NCBI GenBank assembly: GCA_947493455.1
Contig: CANLRB010000012.1
Location: 62,001-126,000, forward strand
Length of the DNA stretch: 64,000 bases
Reading direction: 5' to 3'
Source of the DNA: an uncultured Pseudoalteromonas sp.
Lineage (GTDB): Bacteria; Pseudomonadota; Gammaproteobacteria; Enterobacterales; Alteromonadaceae
Notes under the pieces: model-generated
Told to the model about the DNA's origin: nothing
The model's database searches: none
The model's input: the letters and a program-made list of their open reading frames with translations, nothing else
In this document: positions 14,309-22,793 of the stretch, piece by piece
Numbering within the stretch: position 1 is the first letter of the stretch
How the letters are laid out: each line of letters begins with the position of its first letter
Made by a program: the position numbers and the translations under genes

Positions 14309-15262
14309 ATGAAACTCATTCTTGCCCCAATGGAAGGCGTTGTTGACTTCCATATGCGCCAACTTCTATCAAAATTAGGTGGTTTTGACTTATGTGTCAC
14401 CGAATTTATTCGCGTAGTTGACGCAACATTTCCTGATCGCGTGTTCTATCGCTACTGTCGCGAGTTACATAATTCGGGTTACACTGAGGCAGGTACGCCG
14501 GTTCGCATTCAATTACTCGGGCAAAATGCCGAGGCTCTTGCCGAAAATGCAGTTAAAGCCGTATCGCTCGGCTCCCATGGCATTGATCTTAATTTTGGCT
14601 GTCCTGCAAAAACCGTTAATAAAAGCAAAGGCGGCGCAGTATTATTAAAAGAACCTGAGCAAATCTATCAAATAGTCAATACGGTACGACAAGCAGTGTG
14701 TAGTTCTCAAGAAGTCTCAGCAAAAGTACGATTAGGATTTGATGACGACACCCGCTCACAAGAAATCGTCGATGCAGTGAGCCAAGCTCACGCATCGTCA
14801 ATCGCGATTCATGCGCGCACAAAAAAGCAAGGGTATCGGCCACCGGCTTACTGGGAAAAAATAAAACCACTAAAAGCCTCAACCACCATAAATGTTGTCG
14901 CTAACGGCGAAGTATGGACAAAAGACGACTATATACGTTGCAAAGAACGCAGTGGGTGCGATGACGTTATGCTAGGGCGCGGTGCGCTGGCACGCCCCGA
15001 TTTGGCAAAGCAAATTCATTCCTTTAATAACAACCAACCTTACCAACTATTAAAGTGGCATGATGTCGTTGACCACATTTATCACTCGTCAATGCATTGC
15101 GACGGCGGCAATTCTGAAAAATACTTTGCCAATCGCACAAAGCAATGGCTCGCATACTTAAAACTGGCATATCCAGAGGCAACCCATTTTTTTGACAAAA
15201 TTCGTCGTCTCAAAGCGACCGACGAAATTTTAAGAGAAATGGAAATCGAACTCGCTAACTAG
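14309..15262 (+). CDS. dusC: tRNA-dihydrouridine(16) synthase DusC
   Basis: A 317-residue flavoenzyme that reduces uridine 16 of tRNA, using FMN and NADPH. LAPMEGVVDFHMR at the N-terminus, DLCVTEFIRV, the QLLGQ loop, DLNFGCPAKTVNKSKGGA with the catalytic cysteine, IHARTK, and NGEVWTKDD with MLGRGAL follow the DusC subgroup closely. Length is normal (E. coli 315). It is divergent from hvfA and followed by the DksA-like gene. Confidence 0.93.
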   Translation: MKLILAPMEGVVDFHMRQLLSKLGGFDLCVTEFIRVVDATFPDRVFYRYCRELHNSGYTEAGTPVRIQLLGQNAEALAENAVKAVSLGSHGIDLNFGCPAKTVNKSKGGAVLLKEPEQIYQIVNTVRQAVCSSQEVSAKVRLGFDDDTRSQEIVDAVSQAHASSIAIHARTKKQGYRPPAYWEKIKPLKASTTINVVANGEVWTKDDYIRCKERSGCDDVMLGRGALARPDLAKQIHSFNNNQPYQLLKWHDVVDHIYHSSMHCDGGNSEKYFANRTKQWLAYLKLAYPEATHFFDKIRRLKATDEILREMEIELAN

Positions 15263-15345
15263 GCAAGTTACAGTTTATTGATTCATGTCATGTCACGGTT
15301 GAGTATCTATTCCTATACTAACCTCCTGATAGTAGGAGAACTCAA

Positions 15346-15696
15346 ATGGCACATTCACTCGCTATTTTCGAAAATAGACTGCGAAATGAGCTCACTCAAA
15401 CACGCCAGGCAATACTTGATAGTTGCCTCGCCAGTGAGCAAGATACAAAACATAAGATTGCAAGCGAACTAACTAAACTAAATTACTCTAATTGGCCTGA
15501 GTATTTGGAACAACATTTTATTATTACTGGTGAACCGAAAATTCAACGATTAATCGAACTTGAAGCGGCAATTGCCCAATTTGAAATAGGTCAATATGGC
15601 TTTTGCGCAGATTGTGAAGCGCCATTGCAGCTGTCTAGTCTTAATGAAAACCCAGCTTTGCAGCGCTGCGAGAAATGTGAGTCACTTCATAAATAA
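15346..15696 (+). CDS. DksA/TraR-type zinc-finger protein
   Basis: A 116-residue member of the DksA/TraR zinc-finger family, which binds the RNA polymerase secondary channel. The start at 15346 follows an AGGAGA ribosome site. The N-terminal half is a coiled coil, and the finger is CADC, then a 17-residue loop, then RCEKC, near residues 87-111. It lacks the DksA tip pattern that I would expect, so it is a shorter DksA-like protein rather than DksA. A terminator overlaps its stop codon. Confidence 0.8.
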   Translation: MAHSLAIFENRLRNELTQTRQAILDSCLASEQDTKHKIASELTKLNYSNWPEYLEQHFIITGEPKIQRLIELEAAIAQFEIGQYGFCADCEAPLQLSSLNENPALQRCEKCESLHK

Positions 15697-15717
15697 AGTG
15701 ACTCTCTGTCTTTTTTA
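15679..15717 (+). terminator. Terminator of the DksA-like gene
   Basis: The arms GAGTCACTT and AAGTGACTC flank the stop codon region, and a T run follows at 15711. The hairpin starts within the coding end. Confidence 0.7.
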
Positions 15718-15724
15718 ATAGGCT

Positions 15725-16735
15725 CTAAAGGTTTATATTTACGAGTGCAAGTCCGGGTTCAAATAGAATTTGAGCGAGCACTTGGAACTGTTGCTCTTTG
15801 CTGAGAGCCAACTTATTTGCAAGCACATTCGTTGCATGCTCCAAGCGCCAGTTTTGACTGTGAATGCCAAGATCTACCTCTGCAACAACGAGTTGTAATT
15901 TACATACCGGAATTGATTCAAATTGCACTAATCGGTTGCTATACCCTGTACGCCAATCGAACCCTGTTACATCACTCTGCTTATTTGCTTCACCGATATA
16001 GTTTTTCAAAAAAGCCTCTTGGCTACAGTTTTGCTGCGTATCTTGCAATGCGAGCACCTGAGAGTAGGCATCGATCGGTTTAGATACCTGAGGGTTAAAA
16101 TAATTAAGCCGCGCTTGATACCATTCGCGACCATTTGGCAATCCGACGAGACCGGGGATATTGCGCACTTGGTATGTGGTCAAATAAGTTTCAAGCTGAG
16201 TAAGTGACCCTATCAATGATTCAGCTTGCTGTTTGGGCGCTAAAAATTCAATTAATTGGGATACCTGCTTGGTAAGTAAAATGTGTTCAAATTGGTTTAA
16301 CTTTATTTTTGATGCCGCGCCTTGTTTCATTGTACTTTCAACAAATCCGAGCCAACTGACCAACTGATTAAACTCACTCCCCTCTTCGAGGTTAAAATTT
16401 GCTATCACATTGGTCACTGGCGGCCAAGGAAAGTAACGCTCAGTGTAACGCTGTTCAATCGTTAGTAAAGCGAGTTCACGCATCTGATACTCAGTTAAAT
16501 TATCCACTGATGATAATGCGCTAAGTAGCTCATTACGGCTGTCTAAATACTCTTTTGTAAACGGCAGTACTGTACTCAGAGCCGGCTGCTTGTCATCAAC
16601 AACAAGCAAAGGCAAATTAAGTTGCTGAAGTTGTGTCGTCAATTGCGCTAAATCGCGGTTGGGCGCTTCGACTTTTGAACACGCTGCGATAACGGAAAGC
16701 AAAAAAACGATTAAAAATTGCGTAATTTTATTCAA
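15725..16735 (-). CDS. Putative outer-membrane-type lipoprotein
   Basis: A 336-residue protein with a lipoprotein signal peptide: MNKITQFLIVFLLSVIAAC, with the lipobox IAAC and the acylated Cys near residue 19. The mature part is helical with no clear transmembrane segment. A GLVGLPNGREWYQARLNYF stretch near residue 200 recalls the LPNG..YY segment of DUF885 proteins, but the rest does not let me place it in that family. It is convergent with the DksA-like gene and divergent from the GGDEF-like gene. I cannot give a function. Confidence 0.6.
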   Translation of the reverse strand: MNKITQFLIVFLLSVIAACSKVEAPNRDLAQLTTQLQQLNLPLLVVDDKQPALSTVLPFTKEYLDSRNELLSALSSVDNLTEYQMRELALLTIEQRYTERYFPWPPVTNVIANFNLEEGSEFNQLVSWLGFVESTMKQGAASKIKLNQFEHILLTKQVSQLIEFLAPKQQAESLIGSLTQLETYLTTYQVRNIPGLVGLPNGREWYQARLNYFNPQVSKPIDAYSQVLALQDTQQNCSQEAFLKNYIGEANKQSDVTGFDWRTGYSNRLVQFESIPVCKLQLVVAEVDLGIHSQNWRLEHATNVLANKLALSKEQQFQVLAQILFEPGLALVNINL

Positions 16736-16779
16736 GCTAATCTAACCTTATATAAGAGCAACAAAAAGTGGAGACAAAA

Positions 16780-17286
16780 ATGATCTTCTCATTTCAAAAT
16801 GCGTCATTTCGCGACCAAGAAACTGGATTATACAATCAAGCCTATTTTATGGAAGTCTTTAATCGAGAATGGCATCGTTTAATACGTGACAAAAATGCAC
16901 TATCGATTCTTATATTAGACCCGCATATATCAAGTAAGAGTGAGAACGGCATAGAAACGCTTCGCGCCATTAGCGATATCCTTGCTGAACAAACTCTGCG
17001 TAGCACCGACATTACCTGTCGCTTTAATCATAACTATTTTGCGATGGGGCTGTTTGGCCTTGACGATAGTGGCACAGAGGTCATTGTTGAGCGCATTAAA
17101 GTAGCACTTGAAAAACTAGAAGCAAACGGCTCGTTGCATTGCAACTTAAGTGTTGGCGGCGTGAATGTGTTACCTAGCAGCAACATTGAATTAAACGATG
17201 TATTCAATCAAACGATAGAGGCATTAGAATTAGCCCAAAAAGAAGGAAAAAATGGCTGTAAAATTAGCCAATATCAAATTCATTAA
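16780..17286 (+). CDS. Degenerate GGDEF-domain protein
   Basis: A 168-residue protein with the outline of a diguanylate cyclase domain but without its active site. The start at 16780 has a GGAG site; a GTG at 16768 is in frame but less well placed. ETGLYNQAYFMEVFNREWHR matches the domain start, and LSILILDPH the first strand. Where GGDEF should be, the sequence reads RFNHNYFAMGLFG. The LSVGG and AL..AKKEGKNG-type C-terminal pattern is recognisable. It has no sensor domain and no membrane segment. A catalytically dead cyclase acting as a c-di-GMP or protein-binding module is likely. Confidence 0.7.
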   Translation: MIFSFQNASFRDQETGLYNQAYFMEVFNREWHRLIRDKNALSILILDPHISSKSENGIETLRAISDILAEQTLRSTDITCRFNHNYFAMGLFGLDDSGTEVIVERIKVALEKLEANGSLHCNLSVGGVNVLPSSNIELNDVFNQTIEALELAQKEGKNGCKISQYQIH

Positions 17287-17408
17287 TACATTTTTAGTTT
17301 ATTCATTAGCATGATGCAGAATGTATTTGCGTTTTATCGACTTGCGCACTTTAGCTTTAGTTAATAGCAGAAAGGATAGGTAGACGAGATTATATTAAGC
17401 AATAAAAA

Positions 17409-17424
17409 AGCCCCTTGCGGGGCT
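17409..17424 (-). terminator. Terminator of the TonB operon
   Basis: The arms AGCCCC and GGGGCT around TTGC, with six T after them on the minus strand, lie eight bases past the TPR gene stop. Confidence 0.85.
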
Positions 17425-17431
17425 TCTTAAA

Positions 17432-18709
17432 TTAGATTTTAACGCCCTTACGGATCGCTTTATCTTTAATGTACTGTGACCAGCTCTTAGCAAACTTCTT
17501 CGTTTTAGGATAGTCCATCGCTTTACGAATGTTTGAATAGGCTAACTTGTACTTTTCTTGTTGTAGGTAAGCATCAGCTAGGTCAGTATAAATACGACCT
17601 TTTTTCTTATTACCAAGCTCAAGTGCTTTGTTCAGTGCTGTGACTGACTCTTTGTACTTTTCGCTTTGTAGTAATAAAGCACCTGCTTTACGGTACAACT
17701 CAGAGTCGTTATCAAACTTTGCTGCTTCAATATAATAGCTCGCACCTTTATTTAGGTGTTTCGCATTATGATAGTATGCACCAATGGTTGAAACTGTTTG
17801 CTTATCTTTCTTAACAACACCTGCTTTCATCGCTTTTTCAAGCGCTACAGCTGCCTTGTAAGGCATGTCGTTAAGTGAATACAAGCTTGATAAGAACTTA
17901 TAGTGGTTAGACGTTTCTAACGCACCATTACGCTCAGCAATTTTTACTGCAGCCAGACCTTTTTTATAGTCTTCTACTGTCATGTAAAATGAACCTAAGC
18001 GAGTCCAATATTTATACTCTGTTGGCCAAACTTTAATTTGCGCTTCAGCTGTTTTAATCGCGTTATTGTATTGTTTAAGCTCTACATACGCACCGATTTT
18101 TAAATCGTATGGTGCTTTGTGTGGCTCTTTTTTACCAAGTTCAATTGCGCGATCCGCTGGTGCAACGATTTTTGCGTACTCTTTGGTTTCGTAAAAAGTA
18201 TTTGCAATTTGCATATATACTTTTGCGTCTTCTTCACCAGTAAAGTCCATCCAAGCATAATAAGCTTCACGCGCTTGCTTATACTTTTTCTGTTGTACTG
18301 ATAAGTCACCAACGAGTTTCATTGCAGTGGCTTGATCTTTAAAGTTCAAAATATCTGGTTTTGACGCCGCAATCGCATACGATACCGCTTCAGAAAACTT
18401 TTCTTGCTGATAAGTCATCTGAGCTAAGTAGTATGCAACTAATGCTTTGTCGTACGAATCAGAAGGTTTGATTTCTTTCAGCATTCTTACTGCTTCATTA
18501 ACATCGCCTTCAACTTCATCAGTACCATTAAAAACATCAAATACTTTAATTATCTTTTTACCAGTGCGCTCACTCATTACTTTAGACTTGCGCTTTTTTC
18601 GTTCCTCAATTTTTGCAGGATCAGGCTTTGCTAAAGTCGGTGCAGTATAAACTGCACCCGTCAGTGAGATCATTAAGGCAATTGCAGTGGCTTTAGAAAA
18701 AGTTCTCAT
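17432..18709 (-). CDS. TPR-repeat periplasmic protein of TonB operon
   Basis: A 425-residue exported protein. MRTFSKATAIALMISLTGA with a cleavage site after TLA is a signal peptide. The mature part has a basic start (KKRKSKVMSERTGKKI) and then about ten TPR-like helix pairs, with AYY and A..LY patterns through residues 90-400. It is the last gene of the TonB operon, 11 bases after tonB. Homologues in this position occur in TonB2-type operons of Alteromonadales and Vibrio relatives, so it probably helps to organise the complex in the periplasm; that role is inferred. Confidence 0.8.
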   Translation of the reverse strand: MRTFSKATAIALMISLTGAVYTAPTLAKPDPAKIEERKKRKSKVMSERTGKKIIKVFDVFNGTDEVEGDVNEAVRMLKEIKPSDSYDKALVAYYLAQMTYQQEKFSEAVSYAIAASKPDILNFKDQATAMKLVGDLSVQQKKYKQAREAYYAWMDFTGEEDAKVYMQIANTFYETKEYAKIVAPADRAIELGKKEPHKAPYDLKIGAYVELKQYNNAIKTAEAQIKVWPTEYKYWTRLGSFYMTVEDYKKGLAAVKIAERNGALETSNHYKFLSSLYSLNDMPYKAAVALEKAMKAGVVKKDKQTVSTIGAYYHNAKHLNKGASYYIEAAKFDNDSELYRKAGALLLQSEKYKESVTALNKALELGNKKKGRIYTDLADAYLQQEKYKLAYSNIRKAMDYPKTKKFAKSWSQYIKDKAIRKGVKI

Positions 18710-18720
18710 TGCTTTGCTCC

Positions 18721-19338
18721 TTAATTATCTTGGTTAAGTTTAAAGTCAAGTTGTACAGTCATACCAGGTTGCTTTTGTGGCTTACCATCAACAACTTTAG
18801 GTCTGTACTTCCACTTACGTAATGCACGCTTTGCTTCACGGTCAAAAATACGTCTTGGTTCAGCTTTGATTACTTTAATGTCAGTAACCCCACCCACTTC
18901 ATCGATAGTGAATGATAACTGTACCCAACCTTCTTTACCATCACGCGCAGCTTGCGGCGGATATTTAGGTTCAATACGAACGATCGGTGTAGCATCACCA
19001 TCACGTCCAAATGCACCTGGGCCATCAAGACCACCCGCAGTTCCACCTACATCAATGCTAGGCATGTTAAACTGCAAGCCACCTGAGTTCGGATTACTAT
19101 TATCCGGCTGTGGCGGCTGCGGCTTAGGCGGCTGCTTTGGTGGTGGCGGCGGAGGAGGCGGAACACGCTTCCTCTGCTGCACCTTAGATTCAGGCGGATT
19201 CGTCATAATTTCGACTACAATCTGCTCTTGTTCATTGGCGGCGCGCTTGTCGCCTCCTGAAATCAGGAATGCCATGAAGAAAAACAAGCCGAAAGTAACT
19301 GCCCCACCTGCAATCAGTGAAAACAGAAAACGAACCAT
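18721..19338 (-). CDS. tonB: TonB energy transducer (TonB2 type)
   Basis: A 205-residue TonB protein. It has one N-terminal transmembrane helix (FLFSLIAGGAVTFGLFFFMAFLI), a periplasmic Pro-rich spacer (RVPPPPPPPPKQPPKPQ, about residues 58-75), and the C-terminal TonB domain. The domain shows PIVRIEPKYPPQAARDGKEG, VQLSFTIDEVGGVTDIKVI and A.RALRKWKYRP. It couples the proton gradient to outer-membrane receptors with ExbB and ExbD. Its start overlaps the exbD stop by one base. Confidence 0.95.
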   Translation of the reverse strand: MVRFLFSLIAGGAVTFGLFFFMAFLISGGDKRAANEQEQIVVEIMTNPPESKVQQRKRVPPPPPPPPKQPPKPQPPQPDNSNPNSGGLQFNMPSIDVGGTAGGLDGPGAFGRDGDATPIVRIEPKYPPQAARDGKEGWVQLSFTIDEVGGVTDIKVIKAEPRRIFDREAKRALRKWKYRPKVVDGKPQKQPGMTVQLDFKLNQDN

Positions 19339-19739
19339 TATTTATCTCCAGCGATAGATATTTTATCAATACCCGAAGCTTTAATCTGATCCATTACCTT
19401 CACAACTACACCGTGTTTCGCATCTTTATCCGCTTGGATAATTACGATTTCAGTAGGTTGTTCGGCTAATAGACGCTCAATGTTAGCTGCAACACGCTCA
19501 ACATCTACTTGACGCTTGTCCATCCAAATTTCGCCGTTACCACGAATTGCAATAAAGATATTTGCATTCTTTTTCTTGGTAGCTTGAGCTGCTTTTGGTT
19601 TGTTAACATCAATACCCGCTTCTTTAACGAACGAAGTTGTTACGATAAAGAAAATAAGCATGATGAAAACGATGTCCAGCATCGGTGTCATGTCGACTGC
19701 TGCTTCTTCTTCTTCACGAAAACGTTGTTTACGTGCCAT
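19338..19739 (-). CDS. exbD: ExbD proton-channel subunit
   Basis: A 133-residue ExbD/TolR family protein. It has the N-terminal charged start with VDMTPMLD, one transmembrane helix (IVFIMLIFFIVTTSFV), and a periplasmic domain with VVVKVMDQIKASGIDKISI. The key Asp in DMTPMLD is present. The ATG at 19739 fits the GAGAG site better than the TTG at 19745. It lies eight bases after exbB, or a little more with this start. Confidence 0.94.
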   Translation of the reverse strand: MARKQRFREEEEAAVDMTPMLDIVFIMLIFFIVTTSFVKEAGIDVNKPKAAQATKKKNANIFIAIRGNGEIWMDKRQVDVERVAANIERLLAEQPTEIVIIQADKDAKHGVVVKVMDQIKASGIDKISIAGDK

Positions 19740-19753
19740 ATTCAAATCTCTCT

Positions 19754-20278
19754 CTAGTGATGAGGCAAGCTATCAATCAGTTTTTCTTTAGCCATTTTTG
19801 CTTTCGCTTCTAAACGTGAGCTAAAGAATACACCTGATAGTGCCGCAACCATTCCAGCCATTGTTGGGACCGTTGCCATTGAAATACCTGATGCCATAAG
19901 TCTCGCGTTACCAGTACCTTGGTTTGCCATGGTTTCAAAAACCGCGATCATACCTGTTACCGTACCTAAAAGACCTATCAAAGGACAAACAGCTACCAAT
20001 GTTTTGATCAACAACATACGCTCATCTAATTTCTCAGACGCTTCAGAAATCCATGCTTCACGGATTCTATGTGCGTACCAGGAAGTTGTATCCTGGCGGG
20101 CATCCCAATTCGCGATAATTCCACGTTTAATCTTTGGAAACTCGTTCGTTAGGAACCAATAGCGCTCAATCATTAATACCCACATAAGAAAGAGTGCTAT
20201 TGCGACCACATAAAGTACTTGGCCGCCCGTAGCAACAAAATCCCTGATAGATTCCCATATCTCCATCAGGACTAGCAT
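19754..20278 (-). CDS. exbB: ExbB proton-channel subunit (second copy)
   Basis: A 174-residue MotA/TolQ/ExbB protein with three transmembrane segments and the conserved GLLGTVTGMIAVF signature near residue 110, then MASGISMA. It forms the proton channel with ExbD and is the shorter of two tandem ExbB-like genes. Its ATG overlaps the stop codon of the upstream TtpC-like gene (TAATG) behind an AAGGAG site. Confidence 0.95.
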   Translation of the reverse strand: MLVLMEIWESIRDFVATGGQVLYVVAIALFLMWVLMIERYWFLTNEFPKIKRGIIANWDARQDTTSWYAHRIREAWISEASEKLDERMLLIKTLVAVCPLIGLLGTVTGMIAVFETMANQGTGNARLMASGISMATVPTMAGMVAALSGVFFSSRLEAKAKMAKEKLIDSLPHH

Positions 20279-21639
20279 TATGCTTTCTCCTTCTCCGCGT
20301 GAGCTGCAATGATACCTGCACTTTGCTCATCAAGGATGTGTAATACTGATTTACTGCGACCTGCAACGATAGCGTGAACTAGGATTAGCGGAAGTGCCGC
20401 AATTAGACCTAGTGCTGTAGTTACAAGTGCCATTGAGATTGAACCAGCCATGATCTTCGGATCACCTGTACCGAACAATGTAATTTGTTGGAACGTCAAG
20501 ATCATACCTACAACCGTACCTAATAGACCTAGTAACGGTGCGATAGCTGCAAGAATCTTAATGATGTTGATACCGGCTTCGATGCGCGGCGTTTCACGTA
20601 GAATCGCTTCATCAAGCTTAAGCTCAAGGTTTTCAACGTCTTGGTTCTTATTCTCTGCGTAAACAGCAAGAATACGACCCAGAGGGTTGTTACCTGGTGC
20701 ATCAAGGTTTTTAAGCTGTGATTTGATTTTGCCCGTAGTCAACGTAAGGTCTACTAAACGGATGATTGCAATCACGAAACCTAACACAAGTAATGCAGCG
20801 ATGATGTAACCTACTGTACCACCTTCGTGGAAGTATTCTTCAAGCGTCGCTTTTTGTGTGTTTAGACGTAAAATTGAGCCACGTGTCGGGTCAACGTAGA
20901 AAGACGTGTATGAACCTGCTGAAGTCGCTTGTAGAGACTTAGCACCATCCAATACATAACCGTCTGGTTGACGACCTAGAGGCTGAATTTGTTTCGTTTC
21001 AGGGTGGTAAATTAAGTAACCTTGGTCAGAGATAAGGTTGAAGTTACCGATACGTGTAACACGTGCAGTTGCAGTGTCACCGTTTAACTGAGCAATTTCA
21101 GCATCAAAAGTTGATACTTTTGCAGACTCAGTCATTTCAGTTTGTAGACCAATCCAAAGCTCTTCTAGCTCACGCGTAGTCGGTAGCTCTTTTGCTGCCG
21201 CTAGTGAACGAAGTACTTCTTCACGACCTTTATGTTCAGCACTTACTAGTGATGCTTCGATTGAACCGATAGTTTCAGACGCTGCACGACGTACAACACC
21301 GAACATCTCACCAAGAGTACCTTTTGCTTGCTCTAGCTCAGCTTCTTTAGCAGCAAGTGTCGCTTCGTTTTGCGCATATTGCTTCTTAAGACGGTCACCA
21401 CGTGCTTCTTCAGCAGCTAGTTCACGCTTCGCTTTATTGAAAAGGGCTTGCTTGTCAGCACGAGCTGATAAAAACTCTTGCTCACGTTGCTTGTTGATTT
21501 TGCCTTCAGAGATACGATCAGCTTTTACTTGCTGAAGGATTTTATCTAGGGCAGCAGTGTCGGCGTGTGCATTTAGAGCAGCACCCGCTGAAACAGTAAA
21601 CACAGCTGCAGCAGCTAAACCTTTAAAAAGTTTTTTCAT
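20278..21639 (-). CDS. ttpC: TtpC-like ExbB with periplasmic N-terminal domain
   Basis: A 453-residue MotA/TolQ/ExbB protein with an exported N-terminal extension. MKKLFKGLAAAAVFTVSAGA to ALNAHA is a signal peptide. Residues 27-180 form a long coiled coil, and residues 180-270 form a beta-rich part. The channel domain begins near residue 275 with GYIIAALLVLGFVIAI and has the GLLGTVVGMILTF signature near 375. This layout is that of TtpC, an essential fourth part of TonB2 systems in vibrios. It lies five bases downstream of the DUF3450 gene. Confidence 0.9.
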   Translation of the reverse strand: MKKLFKGLAAAAVFTVSAGAALNAHADTAALDKILQQVKADRISEGKINKQREQEFLSARADKQALFNKAKRELAAEEARGDRLKKQYAQNEATLAAKEAELEQAKGTLGEMFGVVRRAASETIGSIEASLVSAEHKGREEVLRSLAAAKELPTTRELEELWIGLQTEMTESAKVSTFDAEIAQLNGDTATARVTRIGNFNLISDQGYLIYHPETKQIQPLGRQPDGYVLDGAKSLQATSAGSYTSFYVDPTRGSILRLNTQKATLEEYFHEGGTVGYIIAALLVLGFVIAIIRLVDLTLTTGKIKSQLKNLDAPGNNPLGRILAVYAENKNQDVENLELKLDEAILRETPRIEAGINIIKILAAIAPLLGLLGTVVGMILTFQQITLFGTGDPKIMAGSISMALVTTALGLIAALPLILVHAIVAGRSKSVLHILDEQSAGIIAAHAEKEKA

Positions 21640-21644
21640 TGTGA

Positions 21645-22415
21645 TTACTCCGCGCCAAAGATAGGTAAGTTAACTAGATCAGGTGCAGCCTGCTTACGAG
21701 CCATACGAATTAGCTCTTTAACAGGGTTAAGATATTCTTCACCTAACTTATCCCATTGCTTAGAAGTGTTGTTCCACACCCAAGCATTCTTCAAGTCTAA
21801 TGACTGTGCTACATAAGCAACACGACCAAGACGTGCGAAGTCAACCGTGATTTCACGACCATCAAGTTGCAATGCACCTTGTGTCGCTACTAGGTTCGAG
21901 CTGTAATCTTTTTCAAGAATATACGCTTCTAGTACTTGACGGTAACGCTCAGAAGTTTGAACGTTTGCGTTAGTCATAATTTCACGTAGTTTTTCAACAC
22001 GTGCTAAACGCTTTTCAGTATCAAAAGGAACGTCCGCTTTGATGAATTGCTCAAGCGTATCGATCATGCGATACATCAAAGGCACAACGTTACGTTTAGT
22101 CGTATCGATCTCACCAATTTGCGAATTCAATGAATCAATTGACGCATTTTGTGACGCTACTAAGCGCGCTAAGTGATCGTTATATACTTTAAGGATCTCA
22201 GTTTGGTTAACCGCGTTATCGTATTCAGCTTTTAGCTCAATAGTTTGTTCGAAAACGTTGTTAATCTTATTTTGAGATTTTACAGCAGCCTTTATAATTT
22301 GACCTTCAGTAGTATGAATGTCTTTTAAAGGATCTGCCATCACATTGTTGCTTGCAAGTGCAAATGCGCCAACCAACGCAGAAGCTACAAGACTTTTTCT
22401 GATTTTAACAGACAT
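21645..22415 (-). CDS. DUF3450 periplasmic coiled-coil protein
   Basis: A 256-residue DUF3450 protein that leads the TonB operon. A signal peptide (MSVKIRKSLVASALVGAFALASNNVMA) is followed by a long coiled coil (about 35-150) and a beta-rich end with YVAQSLDLKNAWVWN. The ATG at 22415 is preferred over a TTG at 22424, since a GGGA site precedes it. DUF3450 and TtpC are paired in TonB2 operons and probably interact through their coiled coils; that is inference. Confidence 0.9.
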   Translation of the reverse strand: MSVKIRKSLVASALVGAFALASNNVMADPLKDIHTTEGQIIKAAVKSQNKINNVFEQTIELKAEYDNAVNQTEILKVYNDHLARLVASQNASIDSLNSQIGEIDTTKRNVVPLMYRMIDTLEQFIKADVPFDTEKRLARVEKLREIMTNANVQTSERYRQVLEAYILEKDYSSNLVATQGALQLDGREITVDFARLGRVAYVAQSLDLKNAWVWNNTSKQWDKLGEEYLNPVKELIRMARKQAAPDLVNLPIFGAE

Positions 22416-22793
22416 AGTTCCCAACCAATTAAGTAATGTTACTTTTTTAGAATTTAAACTGATTAAAACTCAATCATTTTGGGTGCATTTTTAGATGCAC
22501 CAACTCTCCAATAATGCTAAATGCAAACGCAGGTGTCAACCTACTTATCTTCATGAGTAAACTGATTAAACCAGCTAAGCGCGTTACATTATCATTTAAT
22601 TTACATTTAGTTAAACAAAGAATTTAATTCATCTGCATTTTACCCCCACAATGGCAGCTTTGTTAAATTGCAATGTTTAATTTTTGTTAAATATAAAAAG
22701 TTTTATCATTAGCGCAATATTTACCGTAAAATCACCCTATCACCAGTCAAATATGACATTATTTGAATATAACCACCCTAAAAATGAAATACT
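22416..22793. other. Divergent intergenic region, TonB operon and sulfotransferase
   Basis: These 378 bases contain the promoters of the leftward TonB operon and of the rightward sulfotransferase gene. The sequence is AT-rich. CATTATCATTT at about 22588 is reminiscent of part of a Fur box, but one half alone is too weak to call. No gene is visible. Confidence 0.5.

Noticed and set aside
22580-22610. Possible Fur box upstream of the TonB operon
   Set aside because: Only one half-site resembles the consensus; too weak to report as a feature.
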